Notes: generated from the sequence alone by a model not told the origin. Shown: positions 47,169-56,462, counted from the first letter of the stretch. The stretch: DNA of 64,000 bases from Chitinibacter tainanensis DSM 15459 (GCF_000429785.1 NZ_AUCN01000009.1:681261-745260), one strand, 5' to 3'. Program-made: numbers and translations.

Positions 47169-48733
47169 CGGCCCTGTATACACTCAGCGAGGTGGCCGCC
47201 GAGCTGGGACTGGCCGATTTAATCCGGCAGGGGCGCTGGCCGGCCGGCTGGGTCGATGGGCTGCCAGTGTACCCGGTCTTGGTAGTGGGCGAGCGCGAGT
47301 TATCTAGCCCGATCGATTGCGCCAGCCACGGCCGCCAAGCCTATTTCCCACCCACCGAGCTACCTGCGGCTTTGAATACCGCGCAGGCGGCGTTTGTACA
47401 GTGGCGGCTGCGGCCCGCTCCGCAACGTGGCGCACTGGTGCGCGCCTTGGGCGAGGTGATTCGCGCCCATAAAGCGGCACTGGCCAAGCTCATCGTGCTG
47501 GAAACCGGCAAGATCGAAAGCGAAGCGCTGGGCGAAGTGCAGGAATGCATCGATATTTGTGATTTTGCGGTGGGGCTTTCTCGCCAGCTGCATGGGCTGG
47601 TCATCGCTAGCGAGCGGCCAGAGCATCGCTTGCTCGAGCAATGGCATCCACTCGGCGTGGTGGGCGTGGTTACCGCGTTTAATTTTCCGCTGGCCGTGTG
47701 GGCGTGGAATAGCATGCTGGCGCTGGTGTGCGGGGATGCGGTGGTATGGAAACCCAGCGAGAAAACCCCGCTGATTGCGCTAGCGATGCAGCAGCTGGCC
47801 CAACCCGTTTTGCAGGCGCATGCCGCACCGGCAGGCTTATTGCAATTGGTGCAGGGCGATGCACTTGTTGGTGGGGCGCTGGCCGATTCGCCCATAGTGG
47901 CGCTGCTGTCGGCAACGGGCTCAACGCGGATGGGGCAGGCTTTGGCGCCACGGGTGGCCGCGCGATTTGGCCGCAGCTTGCTGGAGCTGGGGGGCAATAA
48001 TGCGCTGATTTTAACGCCCACCGCCGATTGGGCGCAGGCGCTGCCGGCTATCGTGTTTTCAGCGGTGGGTACTTGCGGGCAGCGTTGCACCAGTTTGCGC
48101 CGGCTCTTGGTGCCTCGCAGTATCTTGGCGCAAGTGAGCGAGGCGCTGGTGCAGGTCTATAAAACGCTAGCCATAGGCGACCCGCGTGTGGCTGGTACGC
48201 TGGTGGGGCCGATTATCGATAGTATTGCCCTGCAGGCTATGAAAAATAAGATCCAGCAGGCGATACAAGAGGGGGGTACTTTACTCTCGGGCGGCCAAGT
48301 GGTGGTCGGAGTGCCAGTGGGGCATTATGTGCAGCCCGCCCTGATCAGTATGCCAACGCAAACCGCCGTGGTGCAGGAAGAAACCTTTGCGCCGCTGCTG
48401 TATCTGCTGCCTTACGATACGCTCAGCGAAGCCATTGCCTTGAATAATGCCGTGGCCCAGGGCTTATCCTCGGCGATATTTACCCGTGATCTACGTGAGG
48501 CCGAGTTGTTTATCAGCGCCGCCGGCTCGGATTGTGGCTTGGCGAATGTCAATTGCGGCACTAGCGGGGCTGAGATCGGCGGCGCCTTTGGCGGCGAGAA
48601 GGCCACTGGTGGAGGGCGGGAATCCGGCTCGGACGCTTGGAAAAACTATATGCGCCGCAGCACCAATACCATCAATTACGGCCAAAGTCTGCCGCTGGCG
48701 CAAGGGGTGCAGTTTGGTCTAGGCACTGACTGA
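47165..48733 (+). CDS. 2-aminoadipate-6-semialdehyde dehydrogenase (antiquitin/ALDH7 type)
   Basis: An NAD-dependent aldehyde dehydrogenase of 522 residues that oxidises aminoadipate semialdehyde to 2-aminoadipate. Signs of the ALDH7 branch are ETGKIESEALGEVQECIDICDFAVGLSRQL near residue 110, LELGGNNALI (catalytic Glu), GTCGQRCTSLRRL (catalytic Cys, near residue 305) and the C-terminal INYGQSLPLAQGVQFG. An N-terminal extension of about 50 residues precedes the domain. The ATGA overlap with the upstream dehydrogenase shows translational coupling. This is the best-supported member of the lysine catabolic cluster. Confidence 0.88.
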   Translation: MTALYTLSEVAAELGLADLIRQGRWPAGWVDGLPVYPVLVVGERELSSPIDCASHGRQAYFPPTELPAALNTAQAAFVQWRLRPAPQRGALVRALGEVIRAHKAALAKLIVLETGKIESEALGEVQECIDICDFAVGLSRQLHGLVIASERPEHRLLEQWHPLGVVGVVTAFNFPLAVWAWNSMLALVCGDAVVWKPSEKTPLIALAMQQLAQPVLQAHAAPAGLLQLVQGDALVGGALADSPIVALLSATGSTRMGQALAPRVAARFGRSLLELGGNNALILTPTADWAQALPAIVFSAVGTCGQRCTSLRRLLVPRSILAQVSEALVQVYKTLAIGDPRVAGTLVGPIIDSIALQAMKNKIQQAIQEGGTLLSGGQVVVGVPVGHYVQPALISMPTQTAVVQEETFAPLLYLLPYDTLSEAIALNNAVAQGLSSAIFTRDLREAELFISAAGSDCGLANVNCGTSGAEIGGAFGGEKATGGGRESGSDAWKNYMRRSTNTINYGQSLPLAQGVQFGLGTD

Positions 48734-48815
48734 GCGGCCGTGGATGGTATCATCGCCGACCTAAGCCCCCTGCAACTGATCTACCACCCGATCTACTACC
48801 CATTTCCCCTCTGCA

Positions 48816-50939
48816 ATGATGAATACCCCCGCGCTACCCACCCCAAGCCACGATCCCTACTTATGGCTAGAAAACAACGCCGATCCAGCTGTGCAACAGT
48901 GGGCCGCAAGCGCCACGGCGAAGACACAGCTGCAGCTAGAGACCGACCCCGCTTTCGCCGCCATCAGTGCGGCCGTGCTGCAAACGCGACGGGATCAGCG
49001 GCAGATTCCCTATGGCAATGTGCACGGTGAGTATCTCTATCATTTTGCCCAAAGTGCGGCGCAGCCGCTGGGCATCTATCGCCGCTGCCGCGTAGCGGAC
49101 TATGGGCAGGGCCATTGCGAATGGCAGACCCTGCTGGATCTGGATACGCTGGCCGCAGCCGAAGGCGTGGCCTGGCAGCTGGCGGGGGTGGCGCATTATG
49201 TGCTGCAGCCTGAGCGTTGTTTGCTGAGCCTGAGCCCCGGCGGTGGCGATGCCTGTGTAGTGCGCGAATATGATCTGGGCGCACGAGCCTTTGTGGCCGA
49301 TGGGTTTGCCTTCCCGCTAGGCAAAAGCCAGATCAGCTGGCGTGATCTCGATAGCCTGTGGGTGTGCCCGGCGTGGGATGAAGACCAGCAAACCACCGCC
49401 GGCTATTCGCGCGAGCTGGTGCTGTATCGGCGCGGGCAAAGCTGGGCGGACTCCACCTCGATGCTGGTGCTACCAGAGCAGGTATTGCAAGTTGGCGCGT
49501 GGCGCTTTTTAGCGCAGGGCGAGCGTGGCGCGGCGCAGATCGATTTGGCAGAAGTGGCGCTAGATTTGCATCGGCGTAGTTATTTCTGGCTGCCCGAATG
49601 CGCGTGCGACGAGGAGATCGAGCCGGTTCATTTACCCTTGCCGCCCAAGGCAATAGTCGAAGCCTACAGTCATGGCGATCTGATTGTGCGGCTGGAGGCC
49701 GCTTGGGCCTATACCGATCCGGCTGGGCAGGGGTATGAGTTTGTGGCCGGCAGTGTGGTTGCGGTAGAGCTCGATACCCAGCAAGGTATCTTGGGGCGTG
49801 CGCAGCTGATTTTCGCGCCTAGCCCGCAGCAGGCGGTGCAGATGGTGGTGGGCAGCTGGCAATGCTTGCTGCTGATTGTGCTGGATCAGGTGCGCTGCGT
49901 CGCGCACAGCTGGCGCCATGCTCAGGGGGAGTGGCAAGCTTGTCCTAATCCACTGCCCACGGGCGGGGTGCTGGAAATCATGTGCCAGCCCTGGCAGACC
50001 GATACTATCTACTACAGCTACAACGATTTTCTGACCCCCGCGGCGGTCTATGCCTGTGAGCTGGGAGCTGCGAGCCCGGCGCAGTGCTTGCGCCAGCAGC
50101 CGGCGGAGCTGAACCCGGCGGATTATCAGGTGCAGCAATGTTGGGCCACCAGTGCCGATGGCACGCGGGTGCCGTATTTTGTGGTCGAAGCCGCCGCGCT
50201 GGCAGGGCAGCCAGCCCCCACATTACTGTATGCCTATGGCGGTTTTGCCGTGCCACAGTTGCCGTATTACCTCGATCACCTCGGCCCGCACTGGCTCGCC
50301 CCCGGTGGGCGCTATGTGGTGGCCAATGTGCGTGGCGGCGGTGAGTTTGGTGCGCGCTGGCATCAGGCGGCGCTGCGCGAGCAGCGGCAATGCAGCGTAG
50401 ACGATCTACTGGCCATCATGGCCGATCTGCAAGCCAAAGGCTGGCTGCAAGCGCAGCAGCTGGCTTTGCAAGGCGGCAGTCACGGTGGCTGGCTGGTGGC
50501 GCGCACTATGCAGCAGGCCGCGCAGCGGGCAGATTTGCTGCCGCTCGGGGCGGTAGTCTGTGAAATGCCGGTGCTGGATTTATTGCGCTACCCGGAGCTC
50601 GGGGCGGGCGCCAGCTGGCTGGCCGAATATGGCAACCCAGCCAAGCCCGAACAGGCGGGCTGGCTGGCGGCTTTATCGCCCTATCATTGTATTCAGCCGG
50701 CCAGCGCTCATCGCTACCCACCGATCTTGCTCACCACCGCCAGCGATGATGATCGGGTGCACCCCGGCCACGCGCGCAAAATGGCTGCGGCGCTGGCGAG
50801 TGCGGGTCAGCCGGTATTATTTTGGGAAAGCCCGCAGGGCGGGCATGGTGGCCGTAGCGGCCAGCAGGCGGTGGCCGCCGACTTTGCCCGCGTGATGGTG
50901 TTTTTGCGTAAACAGCTGGGGATGTCGGCAGCGGCTTAA
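48816..50939 (+). CDS. Prolyl oligopeptidase family (S9A) serine peptidase
   Basis: A 707-residue cytoplasmic oligopeptidase. The first 400 residues form the beta-propeller gate (starting DPYLWLEN). The alpha/beta hydrolase domain has YAYGGFAVPQLPYY, NVRGGGEFGARWH and LQGGSHGGWLVA (nucleophile Ser near residue 556, with His replacing the usual Asn). DDDRVHPGHARKMAA (Asp) and GGHGGRSG (His) complete the triad. It has no signal peptide. Two in-frame ATGs (48816, 48819) start it, without an evident ribosome-binding site. It follows the lysine cluster by about 80 bp; a shared role is not implied. Confidence 0.9.
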   Translation: MMNTPALPTPSHDPYLWLENNADPAVQQWAASATAKTQLQLETDPAFAAISAAVLQTRRDQRQIPYGNVHGEYLYHFAQSAAQPLGIYRRCRVADYGQGHCEWQTLLDLDTLAAAEGVAWQLAGVAHYVLQPERCLLSLSPGGGDACVVREYDLGARAFVADGFAFPLGKSQISWRDLDSLWVCPAWDEDQQTTAGYSRELVLYRRGQSWADSTSMLVLPEQVLQVGAWRFLAQGERGAAQIDLAEVALDLHRRSYFWLPECACDEEIEPVHLPLPPKAIVEAYSHGDLIVRLEAAWAYTDPAGQGYEFVAGSVVAVELDTQQGILGRAQLIFAPSPQQAVQMVVGSWQCLLLIVLDQVRCVAHSWRHAQGEWQACPNPLPTGGVLEIMCQPWQTDTIYYSYNDFLTPAAVYACELGAASPAQCLRQQPAELNPADYQVQQCWATSADGTRVPYFVVEAAALAGQPAPTLLYAYGGFAVPQLPYYLDHLGPHWLAPGGRYVVANVRGGGEFGARWHQAALREQRQCSVDDLLAIMADLQAKGWLQAQQLALQGGSHGGWLVARTMQQAAQRADLLPLGAVVCEMPVLDLLRYPELGAGASWLAEYGNPAKPEQAGWLAALSPYHCIQPASAHRYPPILLTTASDDDRVHPGHARKMAAALASAGQPVLFWESPQGGHGGRSGQQAVAADFARVMVFLRKQLGMSAAA
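49732..49778. repeat. 47-bp GGTAT/ATACC dyad, copy 8 (inside S9 peptidase gene)
   Basis: GGTAT at 49732 and ATACC at 49774, extended to GGGTAT...ATACCC. It is read as GGG TAT GAG ... GAT ACC CAG in the beta-propeller region. Confidence 0.75.
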
Positions 50940-50941
50940 GT

Positions 50942-51190
50942 TTAGCTGCGCCGGCGCTCCGCCGGCGGTAGGCAGTACAGCGGCAGATCTTCCAGTTGCC
51001 GCTGTAGCTGTTGCTGAGCGTCTTGCAGCGCACCGTGATACAGCGCCGTACCAAACTCGCTGTGCAGCAAAAAATCGAGCAAGAGCTGGCATTGCAGCTG
51101 GCTGGCTTCCACCTCCATTTCTTGCGCTAAATAATCCTGCACTGCGCTACTGGCGCGCAACAGCGTGGCTTTATCGATTAGCTCGGCCAT
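50942..51190 (-). CDS. DUF2164 family small protein
   Basis: An 82-residue protein matching the DUF2164 (COG5460) pattern: SAVQDYLAQEMEVEASQLQCQLLLDFLL followed by FGTALYHGALQDAQQQLQRQLEDL. It is helical with no membrane segment. Its function is unknown. It ends only 2 bp from the end of the convergent S9 peptidase gene, so transcripts may overlap. It starts 18 bp after anmK on the same strand and is likely the last gene of the M23-anmK unit. Confidence 0.85.
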   Translation of the reverse strand: MAELIDKATLLRASSAVQDYLAQEMEVEASQLQCQLLLDFLLHSEFGTALYHGALQDAQQQLQRQLEDLPLYCLPPAERRRS

Positions 51191-51208
51191 GGCTTCCCCT
51201 TCGATGGT

Positions 51209-52306
51209 TTAGGCTGGATAAATCGCGCCCAGAATGCGCTCGCCCCGTGCGCCAGTTACGGCGGGCAAATTGCCGCTTTGCCCTTGCTGGCAGCGCAGTG
51301 CCAGCCAGGCAAAGGCATAAGCCTCGACCCAGGTGGGAGCGACGCCGAGCGCCGCGGTGGTGCTGATCGGGCAGCCGAGCTGGCGCGCCAGGCGTTGCAG
51401 CAGGTCGGTGTTAAATGCTCCGCCGCCGCAGACAAATACTTCATCGGGTTGGCCGAGCTGCAATATCGCTGCGGCCATGGTCTGGGCGCTTAGCTCGGCC
51501 AGCGTGGCCTGAACATCCACCGCGGCCAGCGCGCTAAAGGCACTGAGTTTGTCTTGCAGCCAGGCCGCATCAAATAAATCCCGCCCGGTGGATTTAGGCG
51601 CGGGCAGGGCGAAATAGGGCTCAGCCAGTAGCGCGGCTAACAGCGCTGCATTGACCGTGCCAGTGGCCGCCCAAGCGCCATCGGCGTCGTAGCTGGCGCC
51701 GCGTTGTTGGGCGATCCAGCTATCGAGCAGCACATTGCCCGGCCCGCTATCAAAGCCAGTGACCCAGCCATCGGCGCCCAGCCAGCTTAAATTGGCCATG
51801 CCGCCGATATTGAGCACCACCCGGTTGCGTCCGGGCGCGGCAAACAGTGCGTGATGAAAAGCCGGCACCAGCGGTGCGCCTTGGCCACCGGCTGCTACAT
51901 CGCGCGAACGAAAATCACCAATCACCGTAATGCCGGTATCTTCCGCCAGCAAAGCATGGTTGCCGATTTGCAGCGTATACCCCAGCTCAGGGCGATGGCG
52001 GATGGTCTGGCCATGGTTGCCGATGGCTTTGATTTGCGCCGGGTTGAGCTGCGCTTGCGCTAATAATTGTTGTACCAAGGCCGCTGAAGCGCGGCTATGG
52101 CCATTGGCGGCCAACGCCGCGCGCTGTAGCTCATTCGCGCCGGGGCTTTGCAAGGCCAAGAGCTCGGCGCGCAAATCGGCCGGGAGGGGCGCACTTGCGG
52201 TGGCAATCAGTTGGGGGGAGTCGGGTGCAAAATCCACCAGCACCGCATCGATCCCATCGAGGCTGGTGCCGGTCATTAAGCCAATGTAATACGCAGAAGC
52301 AGTCAT
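51209..52306 (-). CDS. anmK: Anhydro-N-acetylmuramic acid kinase
   Basis: Phosphorylates and opens 1,6-anhydro-MurNAc to MurNAc-6-phosphate in cell-wall recycling; 365 residues. It has GLMTGTSLDGIDAVLVDF at residue 9 (ATP and substrate binding), GNHGQTIRHRP near residue 95, GDFRSRDVAAGGQGAPL near 131 and LNIGGMANLSWL near 165. FVCGGGAFNTDLLQRLA is near 291. The pairing with an upstream M23 peptidase gene is common in betaproteobacteria. The start lies 24 bp after that gene. Confidence 0.95.
   Translation of the reverse strand: MTASAYYIGLMTGTSLDGIDAVLVDFAPDSPQLIATASAPLPADLRAELLALQSPGANELQRAALAANGHSRASAALVQQLLAQAQLNPAQIKAIGNHGQTIRHRPELGYTLQIGNHALLAEDTGITVIGDFRSRDVAAGGQGAPLVPAFHHALFAAPGRNRVVLNIGGMANLSWLGADGWVTGFDSGPGNVLLDSWIAQQRGASYDADGAWAATGTVNAALLAALLAEPYFALPAPKSTGRDLFDAAWLQDKLSAFSALAAVDVQATLAELSAQTMAAAILQLGQPDEVFVCGGGAFNTDLLQRLARQLGCPISTTAALGVAPTWVEAYAFAWLALRCQQGQSGNLPAVTGARGERILGAIYPA
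51935..51981. repeat. 47-bp GGTAT/ATACC dyad, copy 9 (inside anmK)
   Basis: GGTAT at 51935 and ATACC at 51977. It is the only copy preceded by C rather than G on the left; the right arm is ATACCCC. It lies within conserved anmK sequence coding for the ATP/substrate loop region. Confidence 0.7.
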
Positions 52307-52330
52307 GGCGCAGGCGCGCCTACGGCGCGA

Positions 52331-53653
52331 TTAGTCGAGTTGCGCCAATTCTACCTGTCCGGCGATAGAAAGTTGGCGTTTCATGCTGCGTGCCACCGGG
52401 CCAAAGGCCAATAGCTGCTGATTAGTGAGCTTTTTGCCTTCGGGCAGTTTCACCGCCAGCGGGTCAACTTGCTCGCCATTGATTTTGAATTCGTAATGTA
52501 AATGCGGCCCAGTGCTGCGGCCGGTACTGCCTACTTCACCGATGATCTGGCCTTGAGTGACGTTGCTGCCCACTTTCAAACCTGGCGCAAAGGCATTCAT
52601 ATGCGCATACAGGGTGCTGTAGCGTCCGTCGTGGCGAATTTCGATCACATTGCCATAACCGGCTTCGCGCGCCAGCTTGGTAATCACGCCATCGGCGGTG
52701 GCCATAATCTCGGTGCCGGTCGGTGCGGCATAATCAACGCCGCGATGCTGCTTCCAGTCAAACATCACCGGATGAAAACGCATCCCAAAACCGGAGCTCA
52801 CTCGCGAAAACTTCACCGGCGAGCTGATAAAGCCCTGTTTCAGGCTGGCACCATCCAGCGTGTAGTAATTGCCGCTGGGGCTGCCATCGGCATACCACAT
52901 CGCCTCGTGTACCACGCCGTTGCTGATAAATTGCGCCCCCAAGATTTTACCGGGCCGCACCAAACTGCCCTGATGAACTTCGGCATCGTAAATCACGGTG
53001 AACTGATCGCCTTTTTGCAGCTTGTGGTGAAAATCCACGCGGCTGGCAAACAGCTCGATCAATTGCTGGGTAATCGCATCGGGTATATCGGCCGCATCGG
53101 TGGCAGCAAAAAACGAGCTATTAATCCGGCCTGATTTCAAAAAGGTTTGAGTCTGCGTTTGCGCCGGGCTGGCTTGCGCGGTGAGGGTGGTGTTTTCGCG
53201 GCCGATGCGGACTTCTTCGCCTTTGCTGGTGACATAGCTGATTTCGCGAATCAGCCCATCGGGGCGGGTGCTGGCCTGCAGAAAACGCCCGGGGCTGAGT
53301 TCATACAGTTTGCGGGCGGTGGGGTCGGTTTGAATAAATTGCTGCAGCTCGCTATCGATCACGCCCATCCGCGCCAGTAGGCGGCTCAGGCTGTCGCCAC
53401 TGCGGATCACTTCCACATGATTAAGGCTGACATCGCCATTTTCGGCGCGCAGCTCCGGCGTGGGCAGCGTTTGGGTGACGGTGCTAAAGGTGGTCGTAAC
53501 CTGAGGGCCGAATTCCACCACGCCATAGGCGGTGAGGGTCATACTCAGGGGGACTAACACAGCGGCGACGAGCCATTGCATATGCTGGCGCTGCCAGCTG
53601 GCAACAGGGCTACGGTCCGCGCGCGGCGGGTTTTGCGGTAAAATCTCGGCCAT
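52331..53653 (-). CDS. M23 family metallopeptidase, MepM-like
   Basis: A 440-residue envelope protein anchored by one N-terminal transmembrane segment (residues about 28-50). A LysM/OapA-like region (VIRSGDSLSRLLARMG near residue 84) precedes the LytM/M23 domain. Zinc and catalytic residues appear in KQHRGVDYAAPTGT (near residue 311) and GRSTGPHLHYEF (near 385). It probably cuts peptidoglycan cross-links during wall expansion. It is encoded just upstream of anmK, linking wall cutting with recycling. The ATG start yields a short cytoplasmic N-terminus, which fits the family. Confidence 0.92.
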   Translation of the reverse strand: MAEILPQNPPRADRSPVASWQRQHMQWLVAAVLVPLSMTLTAYGVVEFGPQVTTTFSTVTQTLPTPELRAENGDVSLNHVEVIRSGDSLSRLLARMGVIDSELQQFIQTDPTARKLYELSPGRFLQASTRPDGLIREISYVTSKGEEVRIGRENTTLTAQASPAQTQTQTFLKSGRINSSFFAATDAADIPDAITQQLIELFASRVDFHHKLQKGDQFTVIYDAEVHQGSLVRPGKILGAQFISNGVVHEAMWYADGSPSGNYYTLDGASLKQGFISSPVKFSRVSSGFGMRFHPVMFDWKQHRGVDYAAPTGTEIMATADGVITKLAREAGYGNVIEIRHDGRYSTLYAHMNAFAPGLKVGSNVTQGQIIGEVGSTGRSTGPHLHYEFKINGEQVDPLAVKLPEGKKLTNQQLLAFGPVARSMKRQLSIAGQVELAQLD

Positions 53654-53971
53654 TCAAACACCATCTCGACTGCTAAGCGGCTGATCTAACAGCCTTTCCG
53701 GGCGCTAGACTACCAGTTTTTACCAAAATGCCAATTTCTAGCGGCTAACTAGAGCTGACTAGATTCGACAGAAATGCGCTGCCGGCAGGGCTGATAGGCC
53801 GTGAGCGTAGGCAGGGACTGCAGCTGGCAGACTGTCGCCGCTGATCGGCAGTTCCGCGGTGGTACTTTTACCAAACCGATCAAAGGTTTGGCTTTTGATT
53901 TTTAAAGTGGGTATCTGGTTAGACGTGCTAATTTAATTTGGCCTTAGCCTTATACCCCTGGAGAGTATTTT
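53654..53971. other. Intergenic region between divergent M23 and methyltransferase genes
   Basis: About 318 bp with no gene. It must hold both divergent promoters, but I find no boxes at good spacing. The only defined element is the 47-bp dyad at 53910-53956, which ends 15 bp before the methyltransferase ATG. In many relatives tyrS lies divergent to the M23 gene; it is not here. Confidence 0.5.
53910..53956. repeat. 47-bp GGTAT/ATACC dyad, copy 10 (upstream of methyltransferase)
   Basis: GGTAT at 53910 and ATACC at 53952, extended to GGGTAT...ATACCCC, with an AT-rich centre (CTAATTTAATTT). The right arm ends next to the Shine-Dalgarno region (CTGGAGAG) of the gene at 53972. Confidence 0.8.
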
Positions 53972-54802
53972 ATGAGCACGATTCCTGAAATTCGCCCCGG
54001 CCAATCGGTGGAGCTACTAAAAGCCCTGCATATCCTGACTCGGGATGGCAAGCTCAACCAAGATAGCCGCCGCAAGCTCAAGCAGGTGTATCACCTGTTT
54101 AATTTCATCGAGCCGCTGCTCAACGATGTGCTTAGCCAGCACGAGCACGTCACGCTGGTGGATCATGGCGCGGGCAAATCGTATCTGGGCTTTATCATTT
54201 ACGATCTGTTTTTCAAAGACAAAGCCGCCGGCCACATCTATGGCACCGAGTTTCGCGCCGAGCTGGTACAAAAATCGCGTGAACTGGCACAAAACTGCGG
54301 CTTTAGCCGGATGACATTCCTCGATATGTTGGTCGAGCAGGCCGCCGCGGCCAAAGAAATGCCGGCCGAGATCGATATCGTAACGGCGCTGCACGCCTGC
54401 GACACCGCGACCGACGATGCGATTCGCTTTGGCCTCGAAAAAAACGCCCAGCACATGGTATTGGTGCCGTGCTGCCAGGCCGAAGTGGCCAGCGTGCTGC
54501 GCAAACACAAAAGCCAGTCGCTCTCGCGCACGCCCTTGGCCGAGCTTTGGCGCCACCCGATTCATACCCGCGAATTTGGTAGCCAACTGACCAATGTGTT
54601 GCGCTGCTTGCTGTTGCAATCGAAAGGCTATCAAGTCACCGTGACCGAGCTAGTGGGCTGGGAACACTCGATGAAAAACGAGCTGATTATTGCCAGCCGC
54701 AATAGCAGTGTGGCGCGCAAGCAAGCGCGCGAGCGCATGGCGCAAATCCTGGATGAGCTCAATCTGCAAGAAATGACCAATCGCTTTATGTACGAGGTAT
54801 AA
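53972..54802 (+). CDS. SAM-dependent methyltransferase (Methyltransf_32-like)
   Basis: A 276-residue class I methyltransferase. Motif I is LVDHGAGKSYLGF (near residue 62), followed by an acidic residue in YGTEF. LHACDTATDDAI (near residue 138) and LVPCCQAEV (near 162) are typical of the Methyltransf_32 group that includes GSTCD- and METTL25-like proteins and tRNA methylase relatives. The Pro-Cys-Cys motif suggests an RNA or protein substrate, but none can be named. The start has CTGGAGAG upstream. A 47-bp dyad ends 15 bp before the ATG, so regulation through it is conceivable. Confidence 0.8.
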   Translation: MSTIPEIRPGQSVELLKALHILTRDGKLNQDSRRKLKQVYHLFNFIEPLLNDVLSQHEHVTLVDHGAGKSYLGFIIYDLFFKDKAAGHIYGTEFRAELVQKSRELAQNCGFSRMTFLDMLVEQAAAAKEMPAEIDIVTALHACDTATDDAIRFGLEKNAQHMVLVPCCQAEVASVLRKHKSQSLSRTPLAELWRHPIHTREFGSQLTNVLRCLLLQSKGYQVTVTELVGWEHSMKNELIIASRNSSVARKQARERMAQILDELNLQEMTNRFMYEV

Positions 54803-55046
54803 AGCGACGGGTGTGCGCAGTTTAGCAACACCCTCGGCGCTGGCATTGACCATATAAATTATGTGGGTATATGCTGGCGCCATACCTTACATCGACTTTG
54901 AGTGTATCCCTGTGCCGAATTAATTTGCCCCCGACTCAGCTTGCTGATCGCGCTTTAGGCGCCATCGGGCTCGCTATTTCCTTGGCAAGCAGCTTAGTTC
55001 TGAGCTGGCTTGCGGCAAATTTGAATTCGCTATTTCAGGTACACTC

Positions 55047-56462
55047 ATGCTCTCTTCTCTGACGACCGCGCGGCTGGTGCTGCGCCGTTTTTCCCTCGCT
55101 GATCTTGACGCAATGCTGGCGCTGACCGCGCAAGCTGAAATCCTGGCCGTTTTGCCCGATTGGGCTATGAGCCGGCCCCAACTTACTGATTATCTCAGCT
55201 GGTGGATTGCCCATTACGCCGAGTTTGATCCACAAGCCCCCGAATGGCTGGCCGCCATCTGCTTGCGTGACAGCGGTGAGCTTATCGGCTGGCTGGGGAT
55301 CTGGCCCAAAATCGGCCTGAATGAAACGGGGCCGGAAATTGCTTACGCCCTTTCCCCTGCGCACTGGGGGCAGGGGCTAATGGCCGAGGCGGTGCGGGCG
55401 TTTACGCAAGCCATCTTTGCGCAATGCCCACATTTGCCCGCCGTGCTGGCGATTGTGAAAGACTGGAATCAGGGCTCGCTGCGGGTGGTGCAAAAGGCTG
55501 GCTTTATCTCACGCGGCGAAGTAACGCTGGATGATGGTGAGCCATTCACCTTCTGGCGGCTACCACGACCCGATCTATTGGCATGGCCGCTGCAACTACG
55601 CCGCGCCACCCAGGCCGATGTGCGTGAGCTGGCTGCCATGCAAACTGCGGCCTATGTAGAGCACGCCAAGCGTTGGGGGCCATGGAATGCACTGGATAAC
55701 CCCGCCGCAGGCCCGGGCGGGTATAACTCGGCCGAGATGATCCGCTACTTGATTGAGGCCGCGCAATACTGGGTGGTGAGTCTGGGCGAGGTCCTGGTCG
55801 GCGGTGTCTGCGTGGAAGGGCCGTTTGCGCGGGATATCAGCATCAACTGGTTTTTTATCGATCCGGCCTTCGGGCGCAAGGGGCTAGGGCAACATGTGTT
55901 GCAGCTCCTTGAGGCGCAATACCCTACGGCGCAAAGCTGGAGTCTGGGTACGTCTGCGGCCAGTGCCGACAATGCGCGTTTTTATCAGCGCTGCGGCTAT
56001 CAAGAGACTGATTGCAGTGGCGGCTATCGCTATTTTCGCAAAGAGGTGGCCGCGGCGGTGCCAGAGGCGCCTAGCCAACCGCATGGCTTTTTAGGCGAAT
56101 ATCGGCCTGAATTACACGTGGTCGATTGTGGCTGGCCAGATTTGCAGATCGTTAATAGTTCAATTGAGCGCGCGCGACTGCACAATGTGAATGCCACGGG
56201 CCTGCGCATCGGCGACGCGCGCCTGGCGGGGCTGGAGATTTGTCATGCCTCATGGGGTGGCGCCCATTTGCATGATCTGGCGCTGGGGTGGCACGGTGAT
56301 GTGCAGCCGGTGAGGCTAAGCCGAGTGGACCTATCGGGCGCAAGGCTGGAAGATTGTGATTGGCAAGGTGCCCAGATACAGGGCGGGCAGCTGGATGGGC
56401 TAGTGATTGAGGGCGTTCCGTATGCTGAGTTACGCGCGGCGTGGTTGGCCCAGCAAAGATGA
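55047..56462 (+). CDS. Tandem GNAT acetyltransferases fused to a pentapeptide-repeat-like domain
   Basis: A 471-residue fusion. Domain 1 (residues 1-175) is RimJ/RimL-like (TARLVLRRFSLAD, SPAHWGQGLMAEAV, VVQKAGF). Domain 2 (about 180-335) is a second GNAT (FIDPAFGRKGLGQHVL, NARFYQRCGY). Domain 3 (about 345-471) is a right-handed beta-helix of pentapeptide-like repeats (NVNATGLRIGDARLAGLEI ... VDLSGARLEDCDWQGAQI, ending QLDGLVIEGVPYAEL). Domain 3 normally occurs as a separate small protein. All three lie in one uninterrupted frame. It is probably an acetyltransferase with two sites and a scaffold or binding module; substrates are unknown. Confidence 0.82.
   Translation: MLSSLTTARLVLRRFSLADLDAMLALTAQAEILAVLPDWAMSRPQLTDYLSWWIAHYAEFDPQAPEWLAAICLRDSGELIGWLGIWPKIGLNETGPEIAYALSPAHWGQGLMAEAVRAFTQAIFAQCPHLPAVLAIVKDWNQGSLRVVQKAGFISRGEVTLDDGEPFTFWRLPRPDLLAWPLQLRRATQADVRELAAMQTAAYVEHAKRWGPWNALDNPAAGPGGYNSAEMIRYLIEAAQYWVVSLGEVLVGGVCVEGPFARDISINWFFIDPAFGRKGLGQHVLQLLEAQYPTAQSWSLGTSAASADNARFYQRCGYQETDCSGGYRYFRKEVAAAVPEAPSQPHGFLGEYRPELHVVDCGWPDLQIVNSSIERARLHNVNATGLRIGDARLAGLEICHASWGGAHLHDLALGWHGDVQPVRLSRVDLSGARLEDCDWQGAQIQGGQLDGLVIEGVPYAELRAAWLAQQR

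Noticed and set aside
54871..55062. 63-codon hydrophobic open frame before the GNAT fusion
   Set aside because: No ribosome-binding site or family pattern, and it overlaps the well-supported start of the GNAT gene.
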